Positions 1-7,092 are shown, numbered from the stretch's first letter. The stretch: 10,171 bases of DNA from Sphingomonadaceae bacterium (GCA_009923795.1 RFSU01000073.1:1-10171); one strand, 5' to 3'. Notes: generated by a model not told the origin, from the sequence alone. A program made the numbers and translations.

Positions 1-119
1 AGGAGGGGGTCGCCAAAGCCGCCCCGGTGGGAGCCCAAGATCAGGGTCGCCAGCGCCTGCAGATCGTCTGTGAGCCAGGGGGCTCTTGGCGGCCCGGGGG
101 GCCTGGCCCCGCCCTTCAT
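1..119 (-). CDS. 5' end of an unidentified gene, possibly a MEKHLA-domain protein (runs off window)
   Basis: Reading the minus strand from an ATG at 119-117 gives about 39 open residues that continue past the window edge. The ATG overlaps the TGA of the SWIM gene (116-118) as ATGA, the usual sign of translational coupling. The first 15 or so residues are Gly/Pro-rich. After them comes a helix-like, well-behaved stretch, WLTDDLQALATLILGSHRGG, followed by FGDPLL. That pattern (helix, then SHR or SYR, then a G-x-x-L-L type end) resembles the beginning of the MEKHLA domain as I remember it, a PAS-like domain found in plants and cyanobacteria. The family call is a guess from a short fragment. The coding call rests on the overlap, the open frame and the protein-like composition. 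No other gene explains this stretch. Confidence 0.42.
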   Translation of the reverse strand, partial: MKGGARPPGPPRAPWLTDDLQALATLILGSHRGGFGDPL

Positions 120-1099
120 CGCCGAGCGGGCTGGGCTTTAACGCCGACGCGGGTCTGGCCCTTGGGGCCAGGGGCCCCGACCGTGGCAGACCCTTCGGCT
201 CCGTTGGCGTCATCCCCAGGGCCTTCGCCCATGGAGCGCCCTGCTGCCATGGCCGTGGCCATCGCCGCCTGGGCCAGCCCGAGGGCCTGGGCCTTGAGGT
301 GGGTCAGGAATTGCAGGTTTGCTTCTGGGAAGCGGCCGTCCTCGGCCAGGGGCAGGGGGCCCGCCTCCTCCAATCCCGACTCCCCTTCCATCGCGGGGGT
401 GATCACCACCAGGGCGGGATCAAGGGGGGCGTCGTAACGCCACCAGCGGCCCGGATCACTGATCGCCACCGGGGTGGGATGGGCTGCGGCTGGGGCGACC
501 GCGTCAACGCCCTGGCTGGCCCGCAGGGCCTGGGCCCGTTGCTGCAGCAGCTCGCGCCGTTGTTGGGCCAGGTCGGTGAGCAGCTGGCTGCGGGTGCGGC
601 CCCGCAGTTGGAACAGCACAAACGGGTCTTCGCTGAAGCGATCGCCCATGAGGTAAAACACGGCGCTGGCGTGCTTACAGGGGTTGGCCTTATCGGGGCA
701 GCTGCATTCGCTGCGCACTTCCTGCAACTTGAAGGGGAACAGGCGCCGGCCACTGGCGGCAAAGGCCCGCTCGATGTCCTGGGGCATGATCCCGGCCAGC
801 AACTGGGCCGACCAACGGGCCTTCTGGCCGAGGGCTTCGAGCACGTATCCCCAGTCCTCGTCGCTGAGCACATCGAGCCAGAGCTTCACCTTGTAGGCCT
901 CCGCCTCACTGCCCTGCACCCGGGCATGGACCCGGCGGCCCTCGAAACGGATTGAGAGCACGTTGCCCTCGCGGGCGTAGGTCCAGGCCCGCTCCAGCCG
1001 CTTTTTGTAGCGGTAGGAGTTGATCAGCTCCATCCACTGCTCCACCCACCAGGGCTGCTGGCCCAGGCCCTGGTCGCCGAGGGAGGTGGTGATCGTCAT
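116..1099 (-). CDS. SWIM zinc-finger protein, probable partner of the SNF2 ATPase
   Basis: The 327-residue protein carries a SWIM zinc finger of the form CxCx(6)CxH: Cys132, Cys134, Cys141 and His143 in ECSCPDKANPCKHA. SWIM fingers bind DNA or proteins, and in bacteria they often occur beside SNF2-family ATPases, as here with one gene between. Residues 1-125 form a conserved-looking globular domain rich in Trp and charged residues (WWVEQWMELI near 17-26; WTYAREGNVLSIRFEGRRVHA near 39-59). Residues 165-195 form a Gln/Arg/Leu-rich helix that could be a coiled coil. From about 255 the tail is low-complexity Ala/Gly/Pro and probably disordered. The ATG is one base after the stop of the upstream 290-residue gene, so the two are probably co-transcribed. 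The 3' end overlaps the next ATG. The family is confident; the exact role is inferred from the neighbour. Confidence 0.9.
   Translation of the reverse strand: MTITTSLGDQGLGQQPWWVEQWMELINSYRYKKRLERAWTYAREGNVLSIRFEGRRVHARVQGSEAEAYKVKLWLDVLSDEDWGYVLEALGQKARWSAQLLAGIMPQDIERAFAASGRRLFPFKLQEVRSECSCPDKANPCKHASAVFYLMGDRFSEDPFVLFQLRGRTRSQLLTDLAQQRRELLQQRAQALRASQGVDAVAPAAAHPTPVAISDPGRWWRYDAPLDPALVVITPAMEGESGLEEAGPLPLAEDGRFPEANLQFLTHLKAQALGLAQAAMATAMAAGRSMGEGPGDDANGAEGSATVGAPGPKGQTRVGVKAQPARR
638..645. repeat. HIP1 palindrome GCGATCGC
   Basis: An exact copy of the octamer known as highly iterated palindrome 1, which is strongly over-represented in many cyanobacterial genomes. It lies inside the SWIM gene. 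A second copy lies in the SNF2 gene, and I found none in the 6.2 kb to the right of about 3960. One copy means little alone. Two in under 4 kb support a cyanobacterial origin for the left part. Confidence 0.7.
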
Positions 1100-1100
1100 C

Positions 1101-1973
1101 TCAGCCGTTGAAGCGGCCTTGAAAGTAGGCCGCTGCCGAACGGATGTAGTTGCGGATGTCGTCCAGCATCCAGGGATTGTCAGCGATCTGGCTCGAGGGT
1201 GGATCGGTCACGAAGCTGGGGCAGCCCTTCGACACATCCAGGTTGAAGTCGGCGAAGTGGTGGAAGGTGGAGTGGGCCAGCACGGCGCCGGCTCCGGGCT
1301 GGTCTTCGATCACGGCCGAAATCTGGGTGGCGCCGGATTGCACGGAATTGCCCTGCAACAACACCTTCTGGTCGGGATTGTTGGGGATCAGCACCCCTTC
1401 ATGGGGGTGGGCTGGAATCACCAAGGCGCCGGGGATCAGGCTGGTGAAGGCCAGGATCGGGTGCTCCATCATTTTGCTAACGAGTTGCACGCCCCCGTTT
1501 TGGCCGGTAACCACACAGGGCCATTGAATGCCAGGGCAGTCGGGGTTCACGTATTCGGGCCGCTTCGGATCCGGGTTGGAATCGAGGCTGTGGAACTGAT
1601 TGGTTTGGCCGAGGGATTGCAGGGAGTCGCTGCAGTTGCGCACGCTGGCGCCCAGGTCGGCGTGGTCGCGGGCATACACAATCGAGGTGCCGTGGCTGCG
1701 GGCGGCCTCTAGGGCCTGATAGAAACTGGCGCCAGGGGCGTCACCCACATCGGCGCCAATCAGCCACACCTGGGAATAGAGGCCGGAGCTCAGATTTTGA
1801 TGTAGTGCTTCAATTGCGGCCCCATCGGTTGGATAGGTCTGGCCGATACATGTAGCGGCTGTATCATGCTGGCGGCAGCCAATTTCGATGTTTTCGCGCA
1901 GGATGCTGAAGCGATCACTGCCCCAGTCATCGTCACTCTGCGGAATGGTGATCTGCAGAAGGGCGTTGGCCAT
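1101..1973 (-). CDS. Uncharacterised 290-residue protein, possibly with a glutamine-amidotransferase-like fold
   Basis: No named family can be assigned with certainty. The N-terminus (VWLIGADVGDAP near 69-80, then an ALEAARSHGTSIVYARDH segment near 87-104) alternates strands and helices like a class I amidotransferase/ThuA-like fold. I recall an uncharacterised bacterial family with the same three landmarks: a DHxDLG motif (DHADLG 103-108), HPHEG (189-193) and a C-terminal STFHHFxDFNL (STFHHFADFNL 235-245). The conserved His and Asp residues suggest a metal or active site, but no reaction is known to me. No signal peptide or membrane segment is visible, so it is likely cytoplasmic. The ATG at 1973 follows 153 bases with no gene after the SNF2 stop, and only a weak purine-rich AGGAAG lies upstream. 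It sits between the SNF2 and SWIM genes, and parts of it (about 1470-1920) look less GC-rich than they do, which may point to insertion. Confidence 0.75.
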   Translation of the reverse strand: MANALLQITIPQSDDDWGSDRFSILRENIEIGCRQHDTAATCIGQTYPTDGAAIEALHQNLSSGLYSQVWLIGADVGDAPGASFYQALEAARSHGTSIVYARDHADLGASVRNCSDSLQSLGQTNQFHSLDSNPDPKRPEYVNPDCPGIQWPCVVTGQNGGVQLVSKMMEHPILAFTSLIPGALVIPAHPHEGVLIPNNPDQKVLLQGNSVQSGATQISAVIEDQPGAGAVLAHSTFHHFADFNLDVSKGCPSFVTDPPSSQIADNPWMLDDIRNYIRSAAAYFQGRFNG

Positions 1974-2126
1974 GGTGGATGGAGCTTGGGCTGGGAGTTC
2001 TTCCTGAGGTTAGTCGTCCCACCGCGTCCCGGCCGTTGCCCGAGCTTGCCTGTCGCAGCCGGTGGCTTGCCTCGTCAAGGCGCTGGGGCTGAGATCCCCT
2101 ACCGCAGGGATCGGCCCTTGGCAGGC

Positions 2127-4508
2127 TCAGTCCTCCAGGGCCACCAACTCGCGCAGTTGGCCCATCTCCAGGCCGCCCAGCCAGTCTTCGCCCGAGCCGA
2201 TGATGTCTTCTGCCAGGCGCGATTTTTCGCGGATCATGCGGTCGATCCGCTCTTCCACCGAGCCGCTGGTGATGAATTTGTGCACCAGCACCCGGTTGGT
2301 CTGGCCAATGCGGTAGGCCCGGTCCGTGGCCTGGTTTTCCACGGCCGGATTCCACCAGCGGTCGATGTGGAACACATGGCTGGCCCGGGTGAGGTTGAGG
2401 CCCACGCCGCCGGCCTTGAGCGAGAGCAGGAACAGCTGGGGGCCGCGGGGATCGTCCTGGAAGCGATCCACCATCGCCTGGCGCTCGTTTTTGCTGGTGC
2501 TGCCGTATAGGAAAGGCACCTCCTGGCGCCAGCGGCGCTCCAGGTGGGCCTTGAGCAGGTGGCCCCATTCGGCGAACTGGGTGAACAGCAGGGCCCGATC
2601 GCCCGCCTCAATCACTTCTTCGAGGATTTCTTCGAGCCGCTGCACTTTGGCGCTGCGGGCGGCAAAGCCTGCCTCCACCGTCTGTTCTTTGAGGGCCAGG
2701 GCCGGGTGGTTGCAAATCTGCTTGAGCTTGGTGAGCAGGGCCAGCACCTGGCCATGTTTCTGGCCCAGGGGCGAGCGGGCGATCGCATCGAGGCTCTCCT
2801 CGACGGTTTTGTTGTAAAGCTGTTTCTGCTCCGGGGCCAGGCCCACCCATTCGCTCAGTTCTACCTTCTCGGGCAGGTCGGAGATGATTGATTTGTCGGT
2901 TTTGAGCCGCCGCAGGATGAAGGGCCCCACCCGGCCCTTGAGGTCCCGCAGGGACGACATATCGCCATAGCGCTCGATCGGCAGGCGGTAGCGCTGGCGG
3001 AAGAAAGCCTCATCGCCGAGCACCTTGGGGTTGAGGAAGTCCATCAGGGCCCAGAGCTCGCTCACCCGGTTTTCCACCGGTGTGCCGGTCAGGGCGATGC
3101 GGAAGCGCCCCTGTTTGCCGGGCCGGCCCAGGTCGCGGGTGGCCTGGCTCTGTTTGGCGCTGGGGTTCTTGATCGCCTGGGCCTCATCGATCACCACCCC
3201 CTGCCAGTCGATGCCCTCGAGCAGTTCGCTATCCCGTTGCAGCAGCCCGTAGCTGGTCAGCACCAGGTTGATGCCGGTGAGGGCTTTTTTGAGGGCCGCT
3301 TCGTTGGCGGGCCGGCGCGGCCCGTAGTGCTCACGCACTTGCAATTCCGGCGTGAAGCCGGCCGCCTCCCGTTTCCAGTTGGTGAGCACCGAGGTGGGTG
3401 CCACCAGCAGCACCGGCCGCTTCAGTTCGCCTTCGGCCTTGAGGTGTTGCAGGAAGGCCAGCAGCTGGATTGTTTTGCCCAAGCCCATGTCATCGGCCAG
3501 GCAGGCCCCCTGGTCGAAGCGATGCAGGAAGGCGAGCCAGCCCAGGCCCCTTTCCTGGTAAGGCCGCAGCTGGCCGGCGAAGCCCTCGGGCGCCGGCAGG
3601 GGGTCGGGGGCCTTTTGCTGGTGGTATTGCTCCAGCACCGCCTGCAGGCGCGGGCCCGGGTTGAACTGGTGCACCGGCAGGCGGTACAGGGTTTCGCCCT
3701 CGTTGCCGGTGATGCGCAGGGCCTCATCGAGCTTGAAGCCGGGATCTAGGGCGCAGAACTTTTCCGCGTTCCTCAGATCGCCGGGCCGCAATTCAATCCA
3801 GGCGCCTTTGTGTTGCACCAGCGGGCTGCGCTTGGACGAGAGGCGCTCGAGATCGCGCAGGTTGAGGGTGACGCCGCCAATCATCAGCTCCCAGCTCCAG
3901 CTGAGGCTTTCGCCCAAGGTGAAGCCACGGGAGGTGGTGGGCAGTTCCGCCTGGATCGCCAGGCCAAGGCGGCTGGCCGTTTCGCCAGAGGTCGCAACTG
4001 CGCCCGCCGTTAATCCGGCATCTTCGGCATGGCTGATAATCGTCAGGCCAAGCGAGGCGGCATAGGTCATCACCTTCATCATCACGCCAGAATCGGCAAT
4101 CCAGCCGCGGCCTGTTGCAACCGCTTTAGCGCCTGTCTTGCGCATCATGGCATATTCGCCAAGTTCCTTGCCATTCAGGCCGCGCGTGGCGGCGGCCAGC
4201 GGATGTACCCAAAGATCGGGCTTCGCGGCCAAGGCGGCGCGTTGAACAATGCCCGGTTCATCGAGAACTGGGGTCTGATCTGGCATCAGGGCAATCCGCG
4301 TGATCCCGCCCGCGATGCAGGCCCGCTTATCGACAGAAAATACCCCCAGATCGACAATGCCGGGCGCGACATGGGTCCCCTTTGCATCGATGATCGTCGC
4401 CCCATTTGGGATGGGCAGATCGTGCCCCGCAATGCGATCCCCTTCGATCAAAAGGCTGGTTCCGCCGCTCAAGAGACAAGCGTTGGTGATGGCGATATGC
4501 TGGGTCAT
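2127..4508 (-). CDS. Chimeric open frame: pyrC-like N-terminus joined to the C-terminal two-thirds of an SNF2-family ATPase
   Basis: This 793-codon frame is open throughout but reads as two proteins. Residues 1 to about 183 are a dihydroorotase-like protein (separate entry). From about 185 it is a bacterial SNF2/HepA-type ATPase, a double-stranded-DNA-stimulated nucleoprotein remodeller. It begins with the SNF2-associated region (SWSWELMIGG 203-212; KRSPLVQHKGAWIEL 226-240). Then come Walker A DDMGLGKT (339-346, Lys345), the DEAQ box (441-444), LTGTP (473-477), ILRRLKTDK (531-539), and the C-terminal helicase lobe with LKAGGVGLNL (697-706), DRWWNP (716-721) and QATDRAYRIGQ (726-736). All ATPase motifs are intact. 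Cyanobacterial relatives usually run to about 1000 residues, so several hundred N-terminal residues are missing. The start codon belongs to the pyrC-like gene. I infer an artefactual join near 3960 and would not treat the fusion as one real protein. The SNF2 assignment itself is very secure. Confidence 0.85.
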   Translation of the reverse strand: MTQHIAITNACLLSGGTSLLIEGDRIAGHDLPIPNGATIIDAKGTHVAPGIVDLGVFSVDKRACIAGGITRIALMPDQTPVLDEPGIVQRAALAAKPDLWVHPLAAATRGLNGKELGEYAMMRKTGAKAVATGRGWIADSGVMMKVMTYAASLGLTIISHAEDAGLTAGAVATSGETASRLGLAIQAELPTTSRGFTLGESLSWSWELMIGGVTLNLRDLERLSSKRSPLVQHKGAWIELRPGDLRNAEKFCALDPGFKLDEALRITGNEGETLYRLPVHQFNPGPRLQAVLEQYHQQKAPDPLPAPEGFAGQLRPYQERGLGWLAFLHRFDQGACLADDMGLGKTIQLLAFLQHLKAEGELKRPVLLVAPTSVLTNWKREAAGFTPELQVREHYGPRRPANEAALKKALTGINLVLTSYGLLQRDSELLEGIDWQGVVIDEAQAIKNPSAKQSQATRDLGRPGKQGRFRIALTGTPVENRVSELWALMDFLNPKVLGDEAFFRQRYRLPIERYGDMSSLRDLKGRVGPFILRRLKTDKSIISDLPEKVELSEWVGLAPEQKQLYNKTVEESLDAIARSPLGQKHGQVLALLTKLKQICNHPALALKEQTVEAGFAARSAKVQRLEEILEEVIEAGDRALLFTQFAEWGHLLKAHLERRWRQEVPFLYGSTSKNERQAMVDRFQDDPRGPQLFLLSLKAGGVGLNLTRASHVFHIDRWWNPAVENQATDRAYRIGQTNRVLVHKFITSGSVEERIDRMIREKSRLAEDIIGSGEDWLGGLEMGQLRELVALED
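2779..2786. repeat. HIP1 palindrome GCGATCGC
   Basis: Second exact GCGATCGC octamer, inside the SNF2 coding region. It matters as a taxonomic marker: HIP1 is enriched in cyanobacteria and absent as an exact match from the alphaproteobacterial-looking part of this window. Confidence 0.7.
3945..3975. other. Probable chimeric junction between cyanobacterial and alphaproteobacterial DNA
   Basis: Within this stretch the translated minus strand changes from SGETASRLGL, a standard pyrC-like segment that normally continues into a long Ala-rich helix, to IQAELPTTSRGFTLGESLSW, which leads straight into the SNF2-associated region. Both genes are cut in mid-domain at the same point. GC level, HIP1 content and taxonomic resemblance all change here. 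No transposase, integrase, att-like repeat or tRNA marks the seam. Short shared bases (for example around CTGGCGATC) could have driven a false overlap join, but I cannot fix the exact base. Confidence 0.8.
3957..4508 (-). pseudogene. pyrC-like (PyrX-type) dihydroorotase homologue, 5' part only
   Basis: The first 184 or so codons match the N-terminal half of a type I dihydroorotase-like protein: a small beta domain (1-50), then VAPGIVDLGV (47-56), GGITRIALMPDQTPVLDEPG (67-86), KPDLWVHPLAAATRG (96-110), ISHAED (158-163) and SGETASRLGL (174-183). Active dihydroorotases have a zinc-binding HxHxR after the VD. Here VDLGVFSVDK (52-61) lacks both histidines and the arginine, so the barrel is probably non-catalytic. 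In Pseudomonas an inactive homologue (pyrC') next to pyrB is needed to assemble aspartate transcarbamoylase, and the same role is likely here. The ATG overlaps the pyrB stop (ATGA), with a good GGAGG eight bases upstream. The family is about 400-430 residues long, so more than half is missing at the seam. A complete copy is expected in the real genome. Confidence 0.8.
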
Positions 4509-5449
4509 GCCTTGCCCCTCCGGCTGCGCGTCAGGACATCAAGGCAGGCCATGCGCACGGCAACCCCCATTTCCACCTGTTCGGCGATGACGGATCGATT
4601 GACGTCGTCCGCCACATCGCTGGCGATCTCAACACCCCGGTTCATTGGGCCGGGATGCATGACAAGCGCATCAGGCTTGGCGCGTTTCAGCCGCTCATAG
4701 GTCAGGCCATAAAGCGCATGATATTCGCGCAGAGAGGGGATGAACCCGCCTTCCATCCGTTCGGTCTGAAGGCGCAGCATCATGACAACATCCACGCCCT
4801 CTAGCCCTGCATCCATATCGGTAAAGGCGGTGACGCCCATTTGCTCAATGGCTGGCGGCATTAGGGTGGCGGGTGCGATAACGCGGACTTCGGCGGCCAG
4901 TGAGGTCAGCGCCAAAATATTGGATCGCGCAACCCGACTGTGGAGAAGGTCGCCACAAATGGCGACTTTCAGTCCCTGAAACTGACCCTTGCGGCGGCGG
5001 ATGGTGAGGGCATCGAGAAGCGCCTGGGTTGGGTGTTCATGGCGGCCATCGCCCGCATTCAGCACCGGGCAATCCACCTTATCCGCAATGAGCGCAACCG
5101 CGCCGGACGAGGCATGGCGAATGACAATCACATCGGCGCGCATGGCATTGAGGGTGATGGCTGTATCGATCAGCGTCTCCCCCTTTTTCACGCTGGACGT
5201 GGCGGCGTGCATATTCACAACATCCGCGCCAAGCCGCTTTCCCGCAATTTCAAAGGACAGGAGTGTGCGGGTCGAATTTTCGAAAAAGGCGTTGATCTGG
5301 GTCAGCCCAGACAGCCGATCATCATGTTTCGTCAGGGATCGATTCAGCGTCACCCATTGTTCTGCTTCATCCAGCAAAAACAGGATTTCATGCGGCTGTA
5401 AGCCAGCGATACCGAGCAAATGCCGGTGCGGAAAAAGTGGCGATGTCAT
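4505..5449 (-). CDS. pyrB: Aspartate carbamoyltransferase catalytic subunit
   Basis: The 314-residue protein condenses carbamoyl phosphate with L-aspartate to give carbamoyl aspartate, the committed step of pyrimidine synthesis, in the cytoplasm. Every signature is present. The carbamoyl-phosphate loop is STRT (59-62) with SSVKKGE (85-91). RHASSG lies at 111-116 and GDGRHEHPTQ at 133-142. The second domain has GDLLHSRVARSN (166-177), the aspartate-site MLRLQTER (224-231) and HPGPMNRGVEI (265-275). Length is normal for the family. No regulatory subunit (pyrI) is nearby. The next gene is an inactive dihydroorotase homologue, as expected for a PyrB/PyrC'-type complex. The ATG at 5449 gives the usual short N-terminus and lies 54 bases after the ruvX stop. 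No clear Shine-Dalgarno is seen there, and translation may depend on readthrough from upstream genes. Confidence 0.97.
   Translation of the reverse strand: MTSPLFPHRHLLGIAGLQPHEILFLLDEAEQWVTLNRSLTKHDDRLSGLTQINAFFENSTRTLLSFEIAGKRLGADVVNMHAATSSVKKGETLIDTAITLNAMRADVIVIRHASSGAVALIADKVDCPVLNAGDGRHEHPTQALLDALTIRRRKGQFQGLKVAICGDLLHSRVARSNILALTSLAAEVRVIAPATLMPPAIEQMGVTAFTDMDAGLEGVDVVMMLRLQTERMEGGFIPSLREYHALYGLTYERLKRAKPDALVMHPGPMNRGVEIASDVADDVNRSVIAEQVEMGVAVRMACLDVLTRSRRGKA
4517..4521 (-). promoter_or_regulatory. Ribosome binding site for the pyrC-like gene
   Basis: GGAGG on the minus strand, eight bases before the ATG at 4508 and inside the last codons of pyrB. It fixes the start of the pyrC-like gene and, together with the ATGA overlap, supports coupled translation with pyrB. 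Confidence 0.6.
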
Positions 5450-5503
5450 TAAAGCCCAGCGTTAGCGCCCGCTATGGCCCCGGGTCAAGCACTGCGGATG
5501 CTT

Positions 5504-5983
5504 TTAGAGCTTCTGGTCAAATTCAGGCGCGCCCATGGCCAGCGCATCAATGACCCCTTGTAAGATGTAAGAGGCGGCCGCGGAGTCGACCCGCTCCGCC
5601 CGTTTTGCGCGGGACAAGTCGGCGGCAATCATCGCGCGCTCGACCGCTTGGGTTGACCAACGCTCATCCCACAGCAGGATGGGAAGGCCAAGATCCGCGA
5701 TGTTTTTCGCAAAGGCGCGGGTTGATTGCGTGCGCGGGCTATCCGTCCCATCGAGATTAAGCGGTAGCCCAACGACAATGCCCTTCACCAATTGGGCCGC
5801 AATAAAGTCACGCAACTTTGCCCGATCCACGCTGAACTTGGTGCGCCGGATGAGATCAGCGGGGGAGGCGATTGTCCACCCGGCATCACACAGCGCCGTG
5901 CCAATTGTCTGCGTGCCGACATCTAGGCCGATCAAGCGACCTCCCTGCGGCAAGGCGCTTCGAAAGTCCTGAATGCTCGTCAT
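5504..5983 (-). CDS. ruvX: RuvX/YqgF-family nuclease, putative Holliday junction resolvase and pre-16S rRNA processing factor
   Basis: A 159-residue RNase H-fold protein of typical length. The three acidic positions expected for the metal site are present: Asp21 in IGLDVGTQTIG, Glu107 in LLWDERWST, and Asp133 in RVDSAAASYIL. The conserved VVGLPLNLDGT loop lies at 70-80. Family members process the 5' end of 16S rRNA and were first annotated as Holliday junction resolvases; the sequence cannot tell these roles apart. The ATG (5983-5981) overlaps the TGA of the upstream hydrolase gene as ATGA, so the two are coupled. From memory, ruvX directly before pyrB and a pyrC-like gene is a common order in Sphingomonadales, which supports the assignment of this part of the window. 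Confidence 0.95.
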   Translation of the reverse strand: MTSIQDFRSALPQGGRLIGLDVGTQTIGTALCDAGWTIASPADLIRRTKFSVDRAKLRDFIAAQLVKGIVVGLPLNLDGTDSPRTQSTRAFAKNIADLGLPILLWDERWSTQAVERAMIAADLSRAKRAERVDSAAASYILQGVIDALAMGAPEFDQKL

Positions 5984-7092
5984 TGTTTCGCCAGAAATGC
6001 GGCCGTCCGCCGGGCCGCATCCGCGCGGATATTTGCCCAGAACAAGCTATAGTCATAAACGTGATAGTTATTGCCGGGCAGAACAAGCGGCCCGAGATCT
6101 GGCCCTTCGCCAATCCGCACATATCCCTTCTCATCGCAGCGTGCAGGTGCTGCCCCCGCAATCAATGCCGCAGACTCTTCAGTGAGCTCGGTACGCAACG
6201 TGCCTTTATTCGCAGATGCCGGGGCCATGGCAGAGCCACCCCCTGTGAGTGGATTGGTGCAGAGATAGGCATCTCCGCGTGATTTGTCCGTCAGGCTCGG
6301 CTGGGCATCAAAGGCTGCTGCCATATCTTGATAGTCCGCTGGCTCTGCAAAGCTTTGCCAGCTGAGGACGCAGCCGGTTTGCGCAGGCCCGGAACAGCCC
6401 GGAAGGCCAAGAGCGGGCAAATCAGCCCGGATCGAAATCGGCCATCCCACAGCATAAGCCGCGATAATCCGACGCGCGAGCGGCCTGCCTGCGACGCGAT
6501 CTTTCAACAAATGGGAAAGGTGCAAAGCCCCTTGGCTATGCCCTGCTAGGATGATCGGCGTGTCCGGCTTTTGCGCGGCCAGAAACGCATCGAAGCTCTG
6601 AACAATGTCGCCATAGGCAAGGGCGAGCGCCTTTTCCCGATCCAACTGGTCGGTCAGAAACGTGCCAAATGTTGCTTGCCGATATCGGGGTGCCCAAATA
6701 TTTCGGGTCGCGTTGAACACGCTGGCCTGATTGCGGACGTATCGCGCCGCGTTCTGATTGGCCTCCGCATCGTCGAGCGGCGCATTCCAATTGGCTTTCG
6801 ACAAATAGCTTGTGGGGTGGAGGAAGAAGACCGCCACATCGCCTGCTAACTTTTTCTCGGCCCCAAGACCCGCTGGCCGCCAAAGTGCCGGATTGTTGGG
6901 CAAATCTGGCCGGGCAATCCACATTTTGGGGCTGTCATAGGCTTTGGCCGACAGAGCGGGCAGGGCGCGATAGGGTGTGCTCGGCACAAAGGCGACCCGC
7001 GAGAGTTCCATCCCGAACAGCCGCAGCGCCGTCAGCACCGTGATGATCAGCACAATGAAGCCAGCTATGATGTAAAGGAATTTGCGCGCCAT
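5980..7092 (-). CDS. Membrane-anchored alpha/beta-hydrolase, DUF3089 family
   Basis: Starting from the ATG at 7092 (MARKFLY) gives 370 residues with one N-terminal hydrophobic segment (about 5-24). This is probably a signal anchor holding the enzyme on the outer face of the inner membrane. The nucleophile elbow GHSQG lies at 184-188 (Ser186), preceded by FFLHPTSY at 89-96, a hallmark of DUF3089. A later HVYDYSLFW (about 344-352) supplies a candidate catalytic His and Asp. These point to a serine esterase or lipase-like enzyme of unknown substrate. A longer frame exists from a TTG at 7170 or ATG at 7158, but its extra residues are unlike a leader and would push the hydrophobic segment inward, so I chose 7092. 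Its stop overlaps the ruvX ATG, making it the likely first gene of that operon. Confidence 0.85.
   Translation of the reverse strand: MARKFLYIIAGFIVLIITVLTALRLFGMELSRVAFVPSTPYRALPALSAKAYDSPKMWIARPDLPNNPALWRPAGLGAEKKLAGDVAVFFLHPTSYLSKANWNAPLDDAEANQNAARYVRNQASVFNATRNIWAPRYRQATFGTFLTDQLDREKALALAYGDIVQSFDAFLAAQKPDTPIILAGHSQGALHLSHLLKDRVAGRPLARRIIAAYAVGWPISIRADLPALGLPGCSGPAQTGCVLSWQSFAEPADYQDMAAAFDAQPSLTDKSRGDAYLCTNPLTGGGSAMAPASANKGTLRTELTEESAALIAGAAPARCDEKGYVRIGEGPDLGPLVLPGNNYHVYDYSLFWANIRADAARRTAAFLAKQ

Noticed and set aside
86..955. Long plus-strand open frame of 289 codons
   Set aside because: It lies opposite the SWIM gene, has a biased low-complexity composition, and shows no recognisable domain. 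Long antisense frames are common in GC-rich DNA.
2093..2112. Inverted repeat GATCCC...GGGATC with an eight-base loop just past the SNF2 stop
   Set aside because: The stem is only six base pairs and no run of T follows on the minus strand, so it is not a credible rho-independent terminator.
3237..3749. Plus-strand open frame of 170 codons opposite the SNF2 gene
   Set aside because: The opposite strand carries intact SNF2 motifs throughout; this frame is Gln/Ala/Gly-rich with no recognisable domain.
2127..4508. Reading the SNF2 and SWIM genes as a new anti-phage system, with the pyrC-like domain as a sensor
   Set aside because: SNF2 ATPases do occur in some defence systems, but the pyrC-like part belongs to a pyrimidine operon of another organism, and no nuclease or other effector is present on the left side.
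5450..5503. Possible promoter between ruvX and pyrB (TTGACC on the minus strand)
   Set aside because: The -35-like TTGACC has only a three-of-six match to a -10 at suitable spacing (GCTAAC). Readthrough from the upstream genes is the simpler view.
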